Positions 23,033-31,842 of a DNA stretch of 40,331 bases are shown here, piece after piece. The DNA is from Bradyrhizobiaceae bacterium (lineage in GTDB: Bacteria > Pseudomonadota > Alphaproteobacteria > Rhizobiales > Aestuariivirgaceae). Both the position numbers and the translations under genes were made by a program. The number at the start of each line of letters is the position of its first letter. Position 1 is the first letter of the stretch. Below the pieces are notes generated by a model. The model did no database searches and was not told where the DNA came from. It worked only from the letters and a program-made list of their open reading frames with translations. The stretch is from assembly GCA_947475225.1 (NCBI GenBank), contig CANJMQ010000034.1, forward strand, positions 1 through 40,331, in the 5' to 3' direction.

Positions 23033-24634
23033 TCAGCGCGACGGCTGCCACGGCGTGGTGGCGGCTGACATCTGGTCGAGGATCGCGAAACTGTTTGCCA
23101 CGACGGCATAGGGCTTGCCCCAGTCCTCGCCCGGCCAGCGCACGCGGACCTGCGCCGTCTTTGCACCGCCGATCCCGAAATGCACCCAGCCGGACTGGCC
23201 GGAGACGTGGCCGCCGCCCGAGGTGATCTCGCGGGTCTGGGTGCCCAGATCGGTCTTGACCTCCACCATGGCGCCGATGGCGTTGATGTTGCTGCCGGGC
23301 TCGCTGAGCCTCAGTTCCACCCAGTTTCCCGCCCCGGGCGTCACGTTGCGCCAGATCTGTGATGGCGAATTGCGGTTGATGACCAGCAGATCGACGAGGC
23401 CGTCGAGGTTGAAGTCGACGAGGGCGCCTCCGCGCGACGTTTCGGTGGAGGCCACGCCTGCCTTGTCGGCCATCTCGATGAACTTCCCGTCCTTGCCCTG
23501 GACGAGGAGGTTGTTGGGGTCCTTCATCGCGAAGTCCGGCATCGCGGAGACATTGCCCTTGGCGATGAACAGGTCGGCCAAGCCATCATTGTTCACGTCC
23601 TGGAAGTCGACGTGCCAGGCGGTCGATGGCTTGAGGTCGGTGCCCATGAAGGGCCGGTGTGCAGTCACGCCTTTGGGCCACGCCACGTCCTTGAAGGTGG
23701 GCTTCGGGACGGCGCCGTCCTTGGGCGGCTCCTTCAGCGTCTGCAGCTTGTTGTCTGCCATCGAGGTGATGGCATATTCCTGGAAGCCGTCGCCATCGAG
23801 GTCGTAGCCGGCAAGCCCCATGCCCCAGATGCGCAGGTAGGCCCAGCCGTCGGCCTTGCTGTAGAGCTTCGGCGGCTCGCCCCGCCGCACTTGCCACATC
23901 TGCTCCTGGCCGCCCTCGTAGTACTCGCGGTCGTTGGCCATGCGCAGGTCGGCTGAGCCTGAGTTGTTCCAGTCGGTGAACAGCATGGAGAGCGGGCAGT
24001 AGCTGGGCTTCAGCTCGATGGGCGGCGCGAATCCCTTGCCGCCGTCCTTGGGGCGCTGAAGCACGTTGGGCGTACATGAGCCCCAGGGCTCCATTTCCTG
24101 GGTGCGGTCGATGTAGTTGCCGATGGCGATGGTGGGCCAGTCGCTGCCCTTCTCCCACGCGGCGGCATAGGCGGTGGACCAGCCGTCGCCGCCGGCAAAG
24201 CCCCAGTCTTCGTTGGCGCGGGCGAACGTGCAGTCGCCCTGACCTTTCATCACGATGTTCTCGCCGACGCGGAGAACCACCACATCCATCTTGCCATCGC
24301 CATCCACATCGAGCGGATAGGCGCCGGTCATGGCTTCGAACTCGAGGCCGCTTTTCTGCTTCGTGAAGCTGAGGGTTCCGCCCTTGGTGCTCTTGTTCAC
24401 ATAGAAAGTGGCAGGCTTCTCGCCACCGGCGATCAGCACGTCCTCGAAGCCATCGCCGTTGCAGTCGAAGGCCGCAGCGCCGCCGCCCACCATATATTGC
24501 CATTCGCCGGTGTAGACGCTGTCAATGCCGGATACCTTCGTCTCCTCCACGAAGGCCGGGACCACGGGTCCATCGGCGGCGAACGCACGTCCGGCGCAGA
24601 CGAGAATCGCGGCAAGCGTAACGCGCAGCCTCAT
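23033..24634 (-). CDS. CRTAC1/UnbV family FG-GAP repeat protein
   Basis: A 533-residue secreted protein. The first 20 residues (MRLRVTLAAILVCAGRAFAA) are a signal peptide. Then come about six FG-GAP/VCBS-type calcium-binding blades, recognisable as DCNGDGFEDVLIAGG, DVDGDGKMDVVVL, DWNNSGSADLRMAN, DLDGDGFQEYAI, DVNNDGLADLFIAKG and DFNLDGLVDLLVINRN, which would form a beta-propeller. The C-terminal ASPIC/UnbV domain (about residues 425-525) has GNWVELRLSEPGSNINAIGA and SGGGHVSGQSGWVHFGIG. Its ATG overlaps the haloperoxidase stop by four bases. Proteins of this type often accompany vanadium-haloperoxidase-like genes; the function is not known, but periplasmic or extracellular binding is likely. 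Confidence 0.9.
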   Translation of the reverse strand: MRLRVTLAAILVCAGRAFAADGPVVPAFVEETKVSGIDSVYTGEWQYMVGGGAAAFDCNGDGFEDVLIAGGEKPATFYVNKSTKGGTLSFTKQKSGLEFEAMTGAYPLDVDGDGKMDVVVLRVGENIVMKGQGDCTFARANEDWGFAGGDGWSTAYAAAWEKGSDWPTIAIGNYIDRTQEMEPWGSCTPNVLQRPKDGGKGFAPPIELKPSYCPLSMLFTDWNNSGSADLRMANDREYYEGGQEQMWQVRRGEPPKLYSKADGWAYLRIWGMGLAGYDLDGDGFQEYAITSMADNKLQTLKEPPKDGAVPKPTFKDVAWPKGVTAHRPFMGTDLKPSTAWHVDFQDVNNDGLADLFIAKGNVSAMPDFAMKDPNNLLVQGKDGKFIEMADKAGVASTETSRGGALVDFNLDGLVDLLVINRNSPSQIWRNVTPGAGNWVELRLSEPGSNINAIGAMVEVKTDLGTQTREITSGGGHVSGQSGWVHFGIGGAKTAQVRVRWPGEDWGKPYAVVANSFAILDQMSAATTPWQPSR

Positions 24635-25953
24635 GTCGAACTCCTGGTGCGCAAGGCGATGGCGAACTGTGCGATGCAGCGGCCCTGTTCGAGACCCTTC
24701 TCGATCGCCGCGCGGAAATGGATGCCGCCATACATGCGCGAGATGCCGGCCTCGTTGGCCGCCTCCTGGAAGCTCTTGAAGCTGCGGTCACCCAGCCCGT
24801 CACGCTCATGGGTGCGGTCGGTGAAGGCGAAATTCCCGCCATAGATCGAGGTCAACACCGCAGCGGCGGCCCCCGACTCGGTCGAGTGCCCGCTTGGATA
24901 TTCCGGGAAGGGCGGCGTGATGAGCAGCGGCTCCCACTTCGGGTCGATCACCTTCTTGATGTAGGTGACGGGCCTGACAAGGTCATACTGGTACTTGGCG
25001 TTCCAGCAGCCAATGAAGCCGTCCGCCATGGCAACGCCCAGCCGCATCATCACCTCCGCTGAACGGTCGAGGCCGGCCTTCTCCTGCGCGAGCAGGTCGT
25101 TGGCGATGCCGATCCAGTGGCCGGGCGGGGTTGACGACAGCATCGGGTCATCCGACCAGAAGCGGGCGATGGCCACCTGCTCCGGCGTCAGATGCGTGGT
25201 CACGTCGTACACGTCCTTCGCCTGCCTGTAGAACGCCGATGAAGGCTCTTCGCTGTAGGCGGGCGGCGGAGCCAATCCGCAGGAGGTATTGGCGGGCATG
25301 GCGAAGGTGCGGTTCTGGCCCCACTTGGGCAGCAGCGGAAACTGCTGCTGGCGGATGGCGCTGGTCGGCACCCAGTGGCCGGGCTCTTTCGATACCTCAT
25401 AGGCCATGGGGAAGCCCATGTTCTCGATCACCGCGCCGCCGTCAGTGGCGGACCAGTCGATGATCGCCGCCTTCAGCATCTCGCCATAGGCGAGGCTGGC
25501 TTCAGCCACGTCATCCGGCAGGCCTTTCAGCGTATCGCCTTTCAGCTTCTTCTCGGCCGCCGCCATCACGCGCTGGCCGGTGGGGCCGGTGTTGCCGAAG
25601 AAGGTCTTGACGGCAGAGGCCATCACGCAGTGGGTGATCACCGCATCGGAATAGCGCTTCGCCGGATCGCGCGGCGGCAGGGCCTTCAAACCGTTGAGCT
25701 GGCCCGCCAGAGAAACGAGCGAGGTGGAGCCCGAGGCCACAGCCTGGTAGGCCGCGACGCCGAGATAGGCGAAGGCGCGGCTGGCGACGGGCGGCGAATA
25801 GGTGGCCGTGTGGCGCACGAGGTGCAGCACCACCTTGTACCATTGCCGCAGGATATCCCCGCCATTGTCATCGGCGCGGGCGATGCTCCCGGACAGTCCG
25901 AACAGGGCGGCGGTGGCGCCCAGTTGCAAGGCACGGCGGCGTGTGATGCTCAT
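24631..25953 (-). CDS. Vanadium-dependent haloperoxidase family protein (PAP2 fold), exported
   Basis: A 440-residue protein with a twin-arginine signal (MSITRRRALQLGATAALFGL, cleavage near ARA). It shows the three vanadate-pocket motifs: K-x6-R-P in KYQYDLVRPV, PSGH in FPEYPSGHSTESG with the acid-base His, and SRMYGGIHF with the Arg and the His that would ligate vanadate. The helical PAP2 core thus looks intact. Members oxidise halides with hydrogen peroxide or act as phosphatases; the sequence alone does not decide. It overlaps the ROK regulator stop and the CRTAC1 start by four bases on each side, so the three proteins should be made together. Confidence 0.9.
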   Translation of the reverse strand: MSITRRRALQLGATAALFGLSGSIARADDNGGDILRQWYKVVLHLVRHTATYSPPVASRAFAYLGVAAYQAVASGSTSLVSLAGQLNGLKALPPRDPAKRYSDAVITHCVMASAVKTFFGNTGPTGQRVMAAAEKKLKGDTLKGLPDDVAEASLAYGEMLKAAIIDWSATDGGAVIENMGFPMAYEVSKEPGHWVPTSAIRQQQFPLLPKWGQNRTFAMPANTSCGLAPPPAYSEEPSSAFYRQAKDVYDVTTHLTPEQVAIARFWSDDPMLSSTPPGHWIGIANDLLAQEKAGLDRSAEVMMRLGVAMADGFIGCWNAKYQYDLVRPVTYIKKVIDPKWEPLLITPPFPEYPSGHSTESGAAAAVLTSIYGGNFAFTDRTHERDGLGDRSFKSFQEAANEAGISRMYGGIHFRAAIEKGLEQGRCIAQFAIALRTRSST

Positions 25954-27209
25954 GCGATGTTCTCCAGTTCGCGGCCCCGCTTGGCAAGCGGCCCGTATGC
26001 GAAAATCTCCCTGTCGACGTGGCGCAGCGCCCGGTCGATCGTGCCCTTGATGATCATGTCGGTGGCAATCGGCACGACTTCGATCTCGACGTTGCGACGC
26101 AGTTCGTCGACGACACCGGCTTCCAGCGCCCGGTCGAGGTACGGCCGGATCAGCGCCATGGCCCTGGTGCCCGGCCCCGCCAGCACGATGCGCGACGGGG
26201 TGAGGATGGCGATGATACGCGCCAGCCCGAAGCCCAGCGCCTCGCCCGCCTTGGCATAGGCCGAGAGGGCGGCAGGCTCGCCGCGGTGGGCGGCAGTTTC
26301 CAGCGCCAGCATGTCCGCGTGCGGAATGGCGTTCGACGATGGCGGCTGCGTTGCTGCCTCGCCCGAGGCCCAGCGCAGCAGGCTGTAGTCGGCCACATAG
26401 GCCTCCACGCAGCCCCGCCGCCCGCAGCGGCAGAGGGGGCCGTCCGGCACATGGTTCATGTGTCCGAACTCGGCCGCAGCCCCGGTGGGGCCGTGATAGA
26501 CCTGGCCGTTGATGATCAGCCCCATGCCCACGCCATAGCCCATGAACACCACTGCCGCTGTGCCGCCATAGCGCGCCCGGTCACTGCCGATCAACCCTTC
26601 CGCGATCATGTTGGCGTCATTGGCCACCCGGCATGGAATGCCGAGGCGATCCTCGATCACCGCGGAAACCGAAATGTTCCGCCCACGGAAGGCCGGGCTC
26701 CACACCACGGTGCCCGCCTGCGAGTCGGCGACACCCTGCACCGCAATGCCGACGCGCGCCACGCGGCGGGTGGGCAGGCGCGCCTTGGCCAGCAGCGCGG
26801 TGATCTCGTCTGCCAGCAACTTGCCGAAGGCGGCGGGATCGGCGTCATAGGTGGTGGTGCGCGAGGTGCGTCGCGCCAGGATGGCGCCGCGCCCGTCGGC
26901 GAGCGCCAGTTCGAGACCGTCGATCGACACCTTCACCGCCACCACGTGGGCGCATTTCGGGTTGAAGTCGATCTGCGTGGTGGGCCGTCCGCGCCGCAGC
27001 GGCCCCTCGGCCGGAACATGCGCTGCACTTGCTTCTTCGAGGATGCCGTCAGAAATCAGCTGCGAGGAAATCGAGGTGATCGAGGCGGGGGAAAGTCCCG
27101 TGTGGCGCCCCATGTCCACCCGCGCCATGGCGCCGTGCTGGCGCAGCGCCTCCATCAGCAGGAGACGGTTCTGCCGGCGCACCAGATCGCTGTCGGCCTT
27201 CTCCCGCAT
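25950..27209 (-). CDS. ROK family transcriptional regulator
   Basis: A 419-residue repressor of the NagC/XylR/Mlc type. The N-terminal winged helix includes NRLLLMEALRQHGAMARVDM and HTGLSPASITSISSQLI (about residues 12-50). The sugar-kinase-like domain follows, with the ROK cysteine set around HMNHVPDGPLCRCGRRGCVE, which binds zinc, and GYGVGMGLIING. I chose the ATG at 27209 because AGGGAGGA precedes it; earlier starts would add a Cys-rich stretch unlike the family. It is divergent from the xylF-like transporter gene, so it very probably controls that operon and its own. It is also the first gene of the haloperoxidase operon. Confidence 0.92.
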   Translation of the reverse strand: MREKADSDLVRRQNRLLLMEALRQHGAMARVDMGRHTGLSPASITSISSQLISDGILEEASAAHVPAEGPLRRGRPTTQIDFNPKCAHVVAVKVSIDGLELALADGRGAILARRTSRTTTYDADPAAFGKLLADEITALLAKARLPTRRVARVGIAVQGVADSQAGTVVWSPAFRGRNISVSAVIEDRLGIPCRVANDANMIAEGLIGSDRARYGGTAAVVFMGYGVGMGLIINGQVYHGPTGAAAEFGHMNHVPDGPLCRCGRRGCVEAYVADYSLLRWASGEAATQPPSSNAIPHADMLALETAAHRGEPAALSAYAKAGEALGFGLARIIAILTPSRIVLAGPGTRAMALIRPYLDRALEAGVVDELRRNVEIEVVPIATDMIIKGTIDRALRHVDREIFAYGPLAKRGRELENIA

Positions 27210-27229
27210 GGTCCTCCCTGTTCCTTCGC

Positions 27230-27340
27230 ATGTGCAACATTCTTTTTGCACCGCACTATTTTGTTTTGTTTATTTTGTATGTTGACTCCGAACACGGATT
27301 GTCGCAACATTTTTTTGGACGCCGAAATAAAACAACAGTT
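27230..27340. promoter_or_regulatory. Divergent promoter-operator region between ROK regulator and sugar transporter
   Basis: The region is strikingly AT-rich for this genome. TTGACT (27282-27287) and CAACAT (27305-27310), 17 bases apart, are a promoter candidate towards xylF. TTGTTTATTTTG (27266-27277) and, inverted, the complement of GAAATAAAACAA (27324-27335) are two similar T-rich half-sites some 58 bases apart, resembling the TTATTT half-sites bound by ROK repressors and flanking the promoter. GCAACATT is also directly repeated at 27234 and 27304. Operator assignment is inference. Confidence 0.5.
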
Positions 27341-27431
27341 CGTCCATGGCCCAGGAACCCCGTGCGGTGGCGTGAATGCTGCTTCAGGGAGGCGTCCCAC
27401 GGGGACCATACGGCTTGGAGGAGGACCCAGA

Positions 27432-28475
27432 ATGTATCGCAAGTTTCTGACCGTGGCGGCCGGCGCACTGATGCTCGGCCTGTCCAGCATGGCGGCTGAC
27501 GCCGCCGGCAAGACCATCGCCGTGTCGTGGAAGACCTTCCAGGAAGAGCGCTGGAAGACCGACGAAGCGGCCATCAAGGCCGTCGTCGAAGCAGCCGGCG
27601 ACAAGTATGTCTCGACCGACGCCCAGGGCTCTGCCCAGAAGCAGGCCGCCGACATCGAAAGCCTGATCTCGCAGAAGGTCGACGTCATCCTCGTCGTCGC
27701 CTTCGACTCCGACGCCATCCTGCCGTCCTTCAAGGCAGCCTCGGACGCCGGCATCAAGATGATCTCCTACGACGTGCTCGTGGAAGATCCGAATGCGCTC
27801 TACGTCACGTTTGACAACGTCGGCGTCGGCCGCCTCATGGCTACGGAAATCCAGAAAGCCAAGCCTGAGGGCAACTATGCCTTCATCAAGGGCGACAAGG
27901 GCGACCCGAACGCCTCCTTCCTCTTCCAGGGCATCCAGGAAGTGCTGAAGGACGGCCTCGACTCCGGCAAGATCAAGAACGTCTGCGAGACGTTCACCGA
28001 CGGCTGGAAGCCCGACAACGCCCAGAAGAACATGGAACAGTGCCTGACCTCCACCAACAACAAGGTGGATGCGGTGGTGTCCGAGAACGACGGCATGGCC
28101 TCCGGCGTCGTCGCCGCTCTCGACGCACAGGGCCTCGCCGGATCGGTTCCGGTTTCCGGCCAGGACGGCGACAAGGCCGCTCTGAACCGCGTGGCGCTCG
28201 GCACCCAGACCGTCTCGGTCTGGAAGGACTCGCGCGTCCTTGGCAAGGCCGCGGCTGAAGCAGCCGTCGCCATCGCCGACGGCAAGGATCCGGCCTCGCT
28301 TGACGGCGTGGGCAAGTTCAACAAGGGCGCCAAGGGCGTCGAGGTGAACGCCATCCTGCTGAAGCCGAACCCGATCACCACGGGCAACCTGAACGACGTC
28401 ATCGACGCCGGCTGGGTGACCAAGGATGAAGTCTGCGCCGGCGTGAAGGCTGGTACGGTCGCGGTCTGCAACTAA
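27432..28475 (+). CDS. xylF: Sugar ABC transporter substrate-binding protein, XylF type
   Basis: A 347-residue periplasmic binding protein of the pentose family. The signal peptide is MYRKFLTVAAGALMLGLSSM with cleavage near ADAA. The mature protein follows E. coli XylF closely in landmarks: ERWKTDEAAI, QKQAADIESLISQKVDVIL, YVTFDNVGVGRL, DGWKPDNAQKNMEQCLT, NNKVDAVVSENDG, GSVPVSGQDGDKAALNRV and GTQTVSVWKD. The ATG at 27432 follows GGAGGA. A stem-loop separates it from the permease gene, usual for binding proteins that need excess expression. Xylose is the likely ligand, though related sugars cannot be excluded. Confidence 0.92.
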   Translation: MYRKFLTVAAGALMLGLSSMAADAAGKTIAVSWKTFQEERWKTDEAAIKAVVEAAGDKYVSTDAQGSAQKQAADIESLISQKVDVILVVAFDSDAILPSFKAASDAGIKMISYDVLVEDPNALYVTFDNVGVGRLMATEIQKAKPEGNYAFIKGDKGDPNASFLFQGIQEVLKDGLDSGKIKNVCETFTDGWKPDNAQKNMEQCLTSTNNKVDAVVSENDGMASGVVAALDAQGLAGSVPVSGQDGDKAALNRVALGTQTVSVWKDSRVLGKAAAEAAVAIADGKDPASLDGVGKFNKGAKGVEVNAILLKPNPITTGNLNDVIDAGWVTKDEVCAGVKAGTVAVCN

Positions 28476-28513
28476 GCCGAATGATCAGGGCTTTGATGCC
28501 TTGAAACGACAGG

Positions 28514-28546
28514 GGCCGCGCCGCCTTGGCAAGAGGTGGCGCGGCC
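28514..28546 (+). other. Stem-loop between binding-protein and permease genes
   Basis: GGCCGCGCC (28514-28522) and GGCGCGGCC (28538-28546) form a perfect nine-base stem without a T tract. In ABC sugar operons such a structure protects the upstream binding-protein mRNA from 3' decay and lowers the amount of permease message. It is therefore read here as an mRNA-stability element, not a terminator. Confidence 0.55.
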
Positions 28547-28602
28547 TTGCCATAATGTGAGAGGCCGCAAAGCAAAGCGGCCGCAGAAATGGGGTTCAGC
28601 CG

Positions 28603-30006
28603 ATGTCGGTCACAACGGACGGGTCACGCACTCCGGCGTTCAGCGAAGAGGGGCCGGTGGCGCGCTTCCTGCGGGCCACCGAGATCGACACGCGCATGCT
28701 CGGCATGGTCGGCGCGCTGCTGCTGATCTGGATCGGCTTCGATCTCTATGGTTATTTCTTCAAGCCCGGCGACGGCCTGCTGGGCGGGCAGTTCCTCACG
28801 CCGCGCAATCTCTGGACCCTGCTGGTGCAGACCTCCTCCATCGCCGTGATGGCGACTGGCATGGTGCTGGTCATCGTCATGCGCCAGATCGATCTGTCGG
28901 TGGGCTCGGTGCTCACCACCATCGCCATCGCGGTGGGTGCGCTGCAGGTCTACAAGCTCGGCCCCGCGATCGGCGTGGGCCACCCCGCGATCTGGATCAT
29001 GGCCGTGCTGGCGGCGCTGCTGCTGGGAGCCGCCATTGGTGCGCTGAACGGCGTGCTCACGGCCTATGCGCAGATCCCCTCCTTCATCGTCACGCTGGGC
29101 GGCCTCATTGCCTATCGCGGCATCGCCTTCCTGCTCGCCTCCGGCGTCACCATCGCGCCGATGGACAATACCTTCGTGCTGATCGGCGGCTACGGCCCCT
29201 CGGGGTCCATCGGGCCGCTGTGGAGTTGGGTGCTCGGCCTTCTCGCCTGCGCGGGCATCGTGCTCGGCATACTGCGCGGCCGCCAGCAGAGGAAGCGCTT
29301 CGGCTTCCCGCTGCGCCCCGTCTGGGCGGAGACCACGCTCGCCGTGATCGGCAGTGCCGCAGTGCTCGGCATCACGGCGGTCGTCAATGCCTACCCTTAC
29401 GCGCCGAAGGTCATCGAGAACTTTGCCCGTGAGCACAATGCGGTGATCCCGGCCGGCGTCGAGAACCGTGATGGTTCCGCCATCTGCATGGCAGGTGACA
29501 AGGTGGTGCGCTGCGCCGACGGCCTCATCTATTACAACGGCTACGCCATTCCGGTGTTGATTGCCATCGCGGTGGGCCTGCTGATGACCTTCATCGCCAC
29601 GCGCACCCGCTTCGGGCGCTATGTCTATGCGACGGGCGGCAATCCCGAAGCCGTGGAGCTTGCCGGCATCAATTCCAGCAAGCTTACCGTCATGGTGTTC
29701 ACGCTGATGGGCATTCTGGTCGGCATCTCGGCCATCGTCACCTCGGCCCGCCTCAATGCCGCGACCATCTCGCTGGGCCAGTCGAACGAGCTCTACGTCA
29801 TCGCCGCCGTGGTCATCGGCGGAACCTCGCTCGCCGGCGGCATCGGCACCATCTACGGCGCCATGCTCGGTGCATTGCTGATGCAGTCGCTGCAGTCCGG
29901 CATGTCGCTCTTGAATTTCGACTCTGCCTACCAGGACATCGTCGTCGGCGTCGTGCTGGCGCTCGCCGTCTACCTCGACCAAGTCTACCGCCGTCGCGCC
30001 AAGTAA
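28603..30006 (+). CDS. xylH: Sugar ABC transporter permease, XylH type
   Basis: A 467-residue inner-membrane permease of the ribose/xylose (BPD_transp_2) family with about ten hydrophobic segments. Recognisable parts are MATGMVLVIVMRQIDLSVGS near the start, GALNGVLTAYAQIPSFIVTL, and the cytoplasmic coupling loop GRYVYATGGNPEAVELAGIN followed by GGTSLAGGIGTIYGAMLGAL. It is longer than E. coli XylH (393): about 80 residues between the two halves (around residues 225-310) carry a charged loop, one extra hydrophobic helix and a segment with two cysteines (ICMAGDKVVRCADG) likely on the periplasmic side. Twelve bases separate it from the ATPase gene. Confidence 0.9.
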   Translation: MSVTTDGSRTPAFSEEGPVARFLRATEIDTRMLGMVGALLLIWIGFDLYGYFFKPGDGLLGGQFLTPRNLWTLLVQTSSIAVMATGMVLVIVMRQIDLSVGSVLTTIAIAVGALQVYKLGPAIGVGHPAIWIMAVLAALLLGAAIGALNGVLTAYAQIPSFIVTLGGLIAYRGIAFLLASGVTIAPMDNTFVLIGGYGPSGSIGPLWSWVLGLLACAGIVLGILRGRQQRKRFGFPLRPVWAETTLAVIGSAAVLGITAVVNAYPYAPKVIENFAREHNAVIPAGVENRDGSAICMAGDKVVRCADGLIYYNGYAIPVLIAIAVGLLMTFIATRTRFGRYVYATGGNPEAVELAGINSSKLTVMVFTLMGILVGISAIVTSARLNAATISLGQSNELYVIAAVVIGGTSLAGGIGTIYGAMLGALLMQSLQSGMSLLNFDSAYQDIVVGVVLALAVYLDQVYRRRAK

Positions 30007-30018
30007 GGGATCACGACA

Positions 30019-30846
30019 ATGACCCACGCTCACAAGCAGCCCACCCATGTCGTACGCTCCGGCCCGCCGCTGATCGAGATGAAGGACATCTCGATCGCCT
30101 TCGGCGGCATCAAGGCGGTGGATCATGCGTCCGTCGATCTCTATCCCGGCGAAGTCGTCGGCCTGCTCGGCCACAATGGTGCCGGCAAGTCGACGCTGAT
30201 CAAGATCCTGTCGGGCGCCTACACGCGCGACCAGGGCGACATCCTGATCAATGGCGCGAAGGTGGAGATCAACAACCCGCGTGATGCCAAGGCGCTGGGC
30301 ATCGAGACCATCTACCAGACGCTGGCCTTGGCCGACAACGTCGACTCGGCGGCCAACCTCTATCTCGGCCGAGAATTGCGCACCAGGTTCGGAACACTCG
30401 ACGATGCCGCAATGGAATCCGAGTGCCGCAAGGTGATGGGTCGTTTGAACCCCAATTTCCGCCGCTTCAAGGAGCCGGTGAAGGCGCTGTCCGGCGGCCA
30501 GCGCCAGTCGGTGGCCATTGCGCGGGCCATCCACTTCAACGCCCGCATCCTGATCATGGACGAGCCCACCGCGGCGCTGGGCCCGCAGGAAACCGCCCAG
30601 GTGGGCGAGCTCATCAAGCAGCTGAAGGCCGAGGGCATCGGCATCTTCCTGATCAGCCACGACATCCATGACGTGTTCGACCTCGCCGACCGCGTGACGG
30701 TGATGAAGAATGGTCGCGTCGTCGGCACGGCGCGCACCGCCGACGTCGACCATGACGAGGTGCTGGGCATGATCATCGCCGGAAAGTGTCCTCCCGGCGC
30801 CATCCCCGGCCCTGGCGCCCTGCAGGGCGCCCCGGCGGCGGCGTGA
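30019..30846 (+). CDS. Sugar ABC transporter ATP-binding protein (single domain)
   Basis: A 275-residue ATPase: Walker [10 protein letters not shown], signature [14 protein letters not shown], Walker [13 protein letters not shown]-loop LISHDIHD. Classical XylG/RbsA carry two fused ATPase domains (about 500 residues); this one has a single complete domain, like FrcA of rhizobia, so it presumably works as a homodimer. Start supported by AAGGGA upstream. Its stop overlaps the kinase start as GTGA. It energises the XylF/XylH transporter. Confidence 0.92.
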   Translation: MTHAHKQPTHVVRSGPPLIEMKDISIAFGGIKAVDHASVDLYPGEVVGLLGHNGAGKSTLIKILSGAYTRDQGDILINGAKVEINNPRDAKALGIETIYQTLALADNVDSAANLYLGRELRTRFGTLDDAAMESECRKVMGRLNPNFRRFKEPVKALSGGQRQSVAIARAIHFNARILIMDEPTAALGPQETAQVGELIKQLKAEGIGIFLISHDIHDVFDLADRVTVMKNGRVVGTARTADVDHDEVLGMIIAGKCPPGAIPGPGALQGAPAAA

Positions 30847-31763
30847 GCCGTTTCGACGTCGTCTCGCTCGGCGAGCCGCTCTATGAACTGAACCGCCAGC
30901 CGGATGGCAACTGGCTGACGGGCTTCGGCGGCGACACGTTGAACGTCGCCATCGCCGCTGCGCGGCTCGGCAGCCGCAGCGCCTATGTCACCCGGCTCGG
31001 CGACGACATCTTCGCCGATGAACTGCGCGCCCTGATGCAGCGCGAGGCCATTGATACCGCGGCCGTCATTGCCGACAGGGGCGCCCCCACCGGACTCTAT
31101 TTCGTGACGCACGGGCCCTCGGGTCATGTCTTCACCTATCGCCGTGCGGGCTCCGCCGCGAGCCGCATGACGCCCGCCGGACTTGACAAGGGCCTGATCG
31201 GCTCGGCCCGCTTCCTGCACGCCTCCGGCATCAGCCAGGCAATCAGCGACAGCGCAGCGGAAACGGTTGCAGCCGCCATTGCCATGGCCCGCCGCGCCGG
31301 CGTCCAGGTCTGCTACGACACCAATTTCCGCCCCCGCCTGTGGACGGCGGAAAACGCCCGTCCGGTGATCGCGGCCGCTGCCGCGCAGGCCGACATTCTC
31401 AAGACCTCCGCCGAGGATGCCGAGGCGCTGTTCGGCCTGACCGCGCCTGCCCAGATCGGCCGCCACCTGCTCGGCCTCGGTGCCCGGGTGGTGGTCCTCA
31501 CGCTGGGCAAGGATGGCGTGGCGCTGGCAACCCGGGATGGGCTGGAATTCGTGCCTGGACGCAGCGTCGCCGCTGTCGATGCCACCGGGGCGGGGGATGC
31601 CTTCACCGGGGCACTGCTTTCTGAACTGGCGCGTGGCGAAGCGCTCGGCGCTGCTGCCCGCTTTGCGAATGCGGCTGCGGCCCTGTCCACCCTGGGCTAC
31701 GGTGCCATTGCCCCGTTGCCCCGCAGAGGTGCAGTCGAGGAAGCCCTGCCTTCCGGCGATTGA
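30843..31763 (+). CDS. PfkB family sugar kinase, 2-keto-3-deoxygluconate-kinase-like
   Basis: A 306-residue ribokinase-fold kinase. [17 protein letters not shown] is the PfkB-1 region; [14 protein letters not shown] and [11 protein letters not shown] resemble 2-keto-3-deoxygluconate kinases; [13 protein letters not shown] is PfkB-2 with the catalytic Asp. The GTG at 30843 overlaps the ATPase stop by four bases. In this position after a pentose-type transporter it may phosphorylate an acid derived from the imported sugar, or the sugar itself as does FrcK after FrcBCA. The stop codon lies inside an FNR box for the next gene. Confidence 0.85.
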   Translation: MSRFDVVSLGEPLYELNRQPDGNWLTGFGGDTLNVAIAAARLGSRSAYVTRLGDDIFADELRALMQREAIDTAAVIADRGAPTGLYFVTHGPSGHVFTYRRAGSAASRMTPAGLDKGLIGSARFLHASGISQAISDSAAETVAAAIAMARRAGVQVCYDTNFRPRLWTAENARPVIAAAAAQADILKTSAEDAEALFGLTAPAQIGRHLLGLGARVVVLTLGKDGVALATRDGLEFVPGRSVAAVDATGAGDAFTGALLSELARGEALGAAARFANAAAALSTLGYGAIAPLPRRGAVEEALPSGD

Positions 31764-31773
31764 TCTGGATCAA
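31760..31773 (+). promoter_or_regulatory. Perfect FNR/FixK box upstream of the hemerythrin gene
   Basis: TTGATCTGGATCAA matches TTGAT-N4-ATCAA at all ten defined bases and even has the common CTGG spacer. Its centre is about 76 bases before the hemerythrin ATG. A transcription start at about 31808 would place it at -41.5, the class II activation position, with GAAATT at 31796-31801 as a weak -10. It overlaps the kinase stop codon. Confidence 0.75.
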
Positions 31774-31842
31774 GGCCTATCAGGGCGTACCCCTTGAAAT
31801 TGGTGGGATTATCAGAAACCAGGCCGTGATGTCCGAGCCCCC

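Noticed and set aside
28514..28546. Hairpin between xylF-like and xylH-like genes as a terminator
   Set aside because: No T tract follows in either direction; an mRNA-stability role fits better.
28537..28550. TGGCGCGGCCTTGC resembles a second sigma-54 promoter before the xylH-like gene
   Set aside because: The spacer between the -24 and -12 elements is one base too short, and the sequence is part of the stem-loop arm.
28624..30753. A 709-codon open frame on the minus strand opposite the sugar permease and ATPase
   Set aside because: Composition is an artefact of high-GC antisense frames (Asp/His/Arg/Gly-rich, no domains), and the plus-strand genes are secure.
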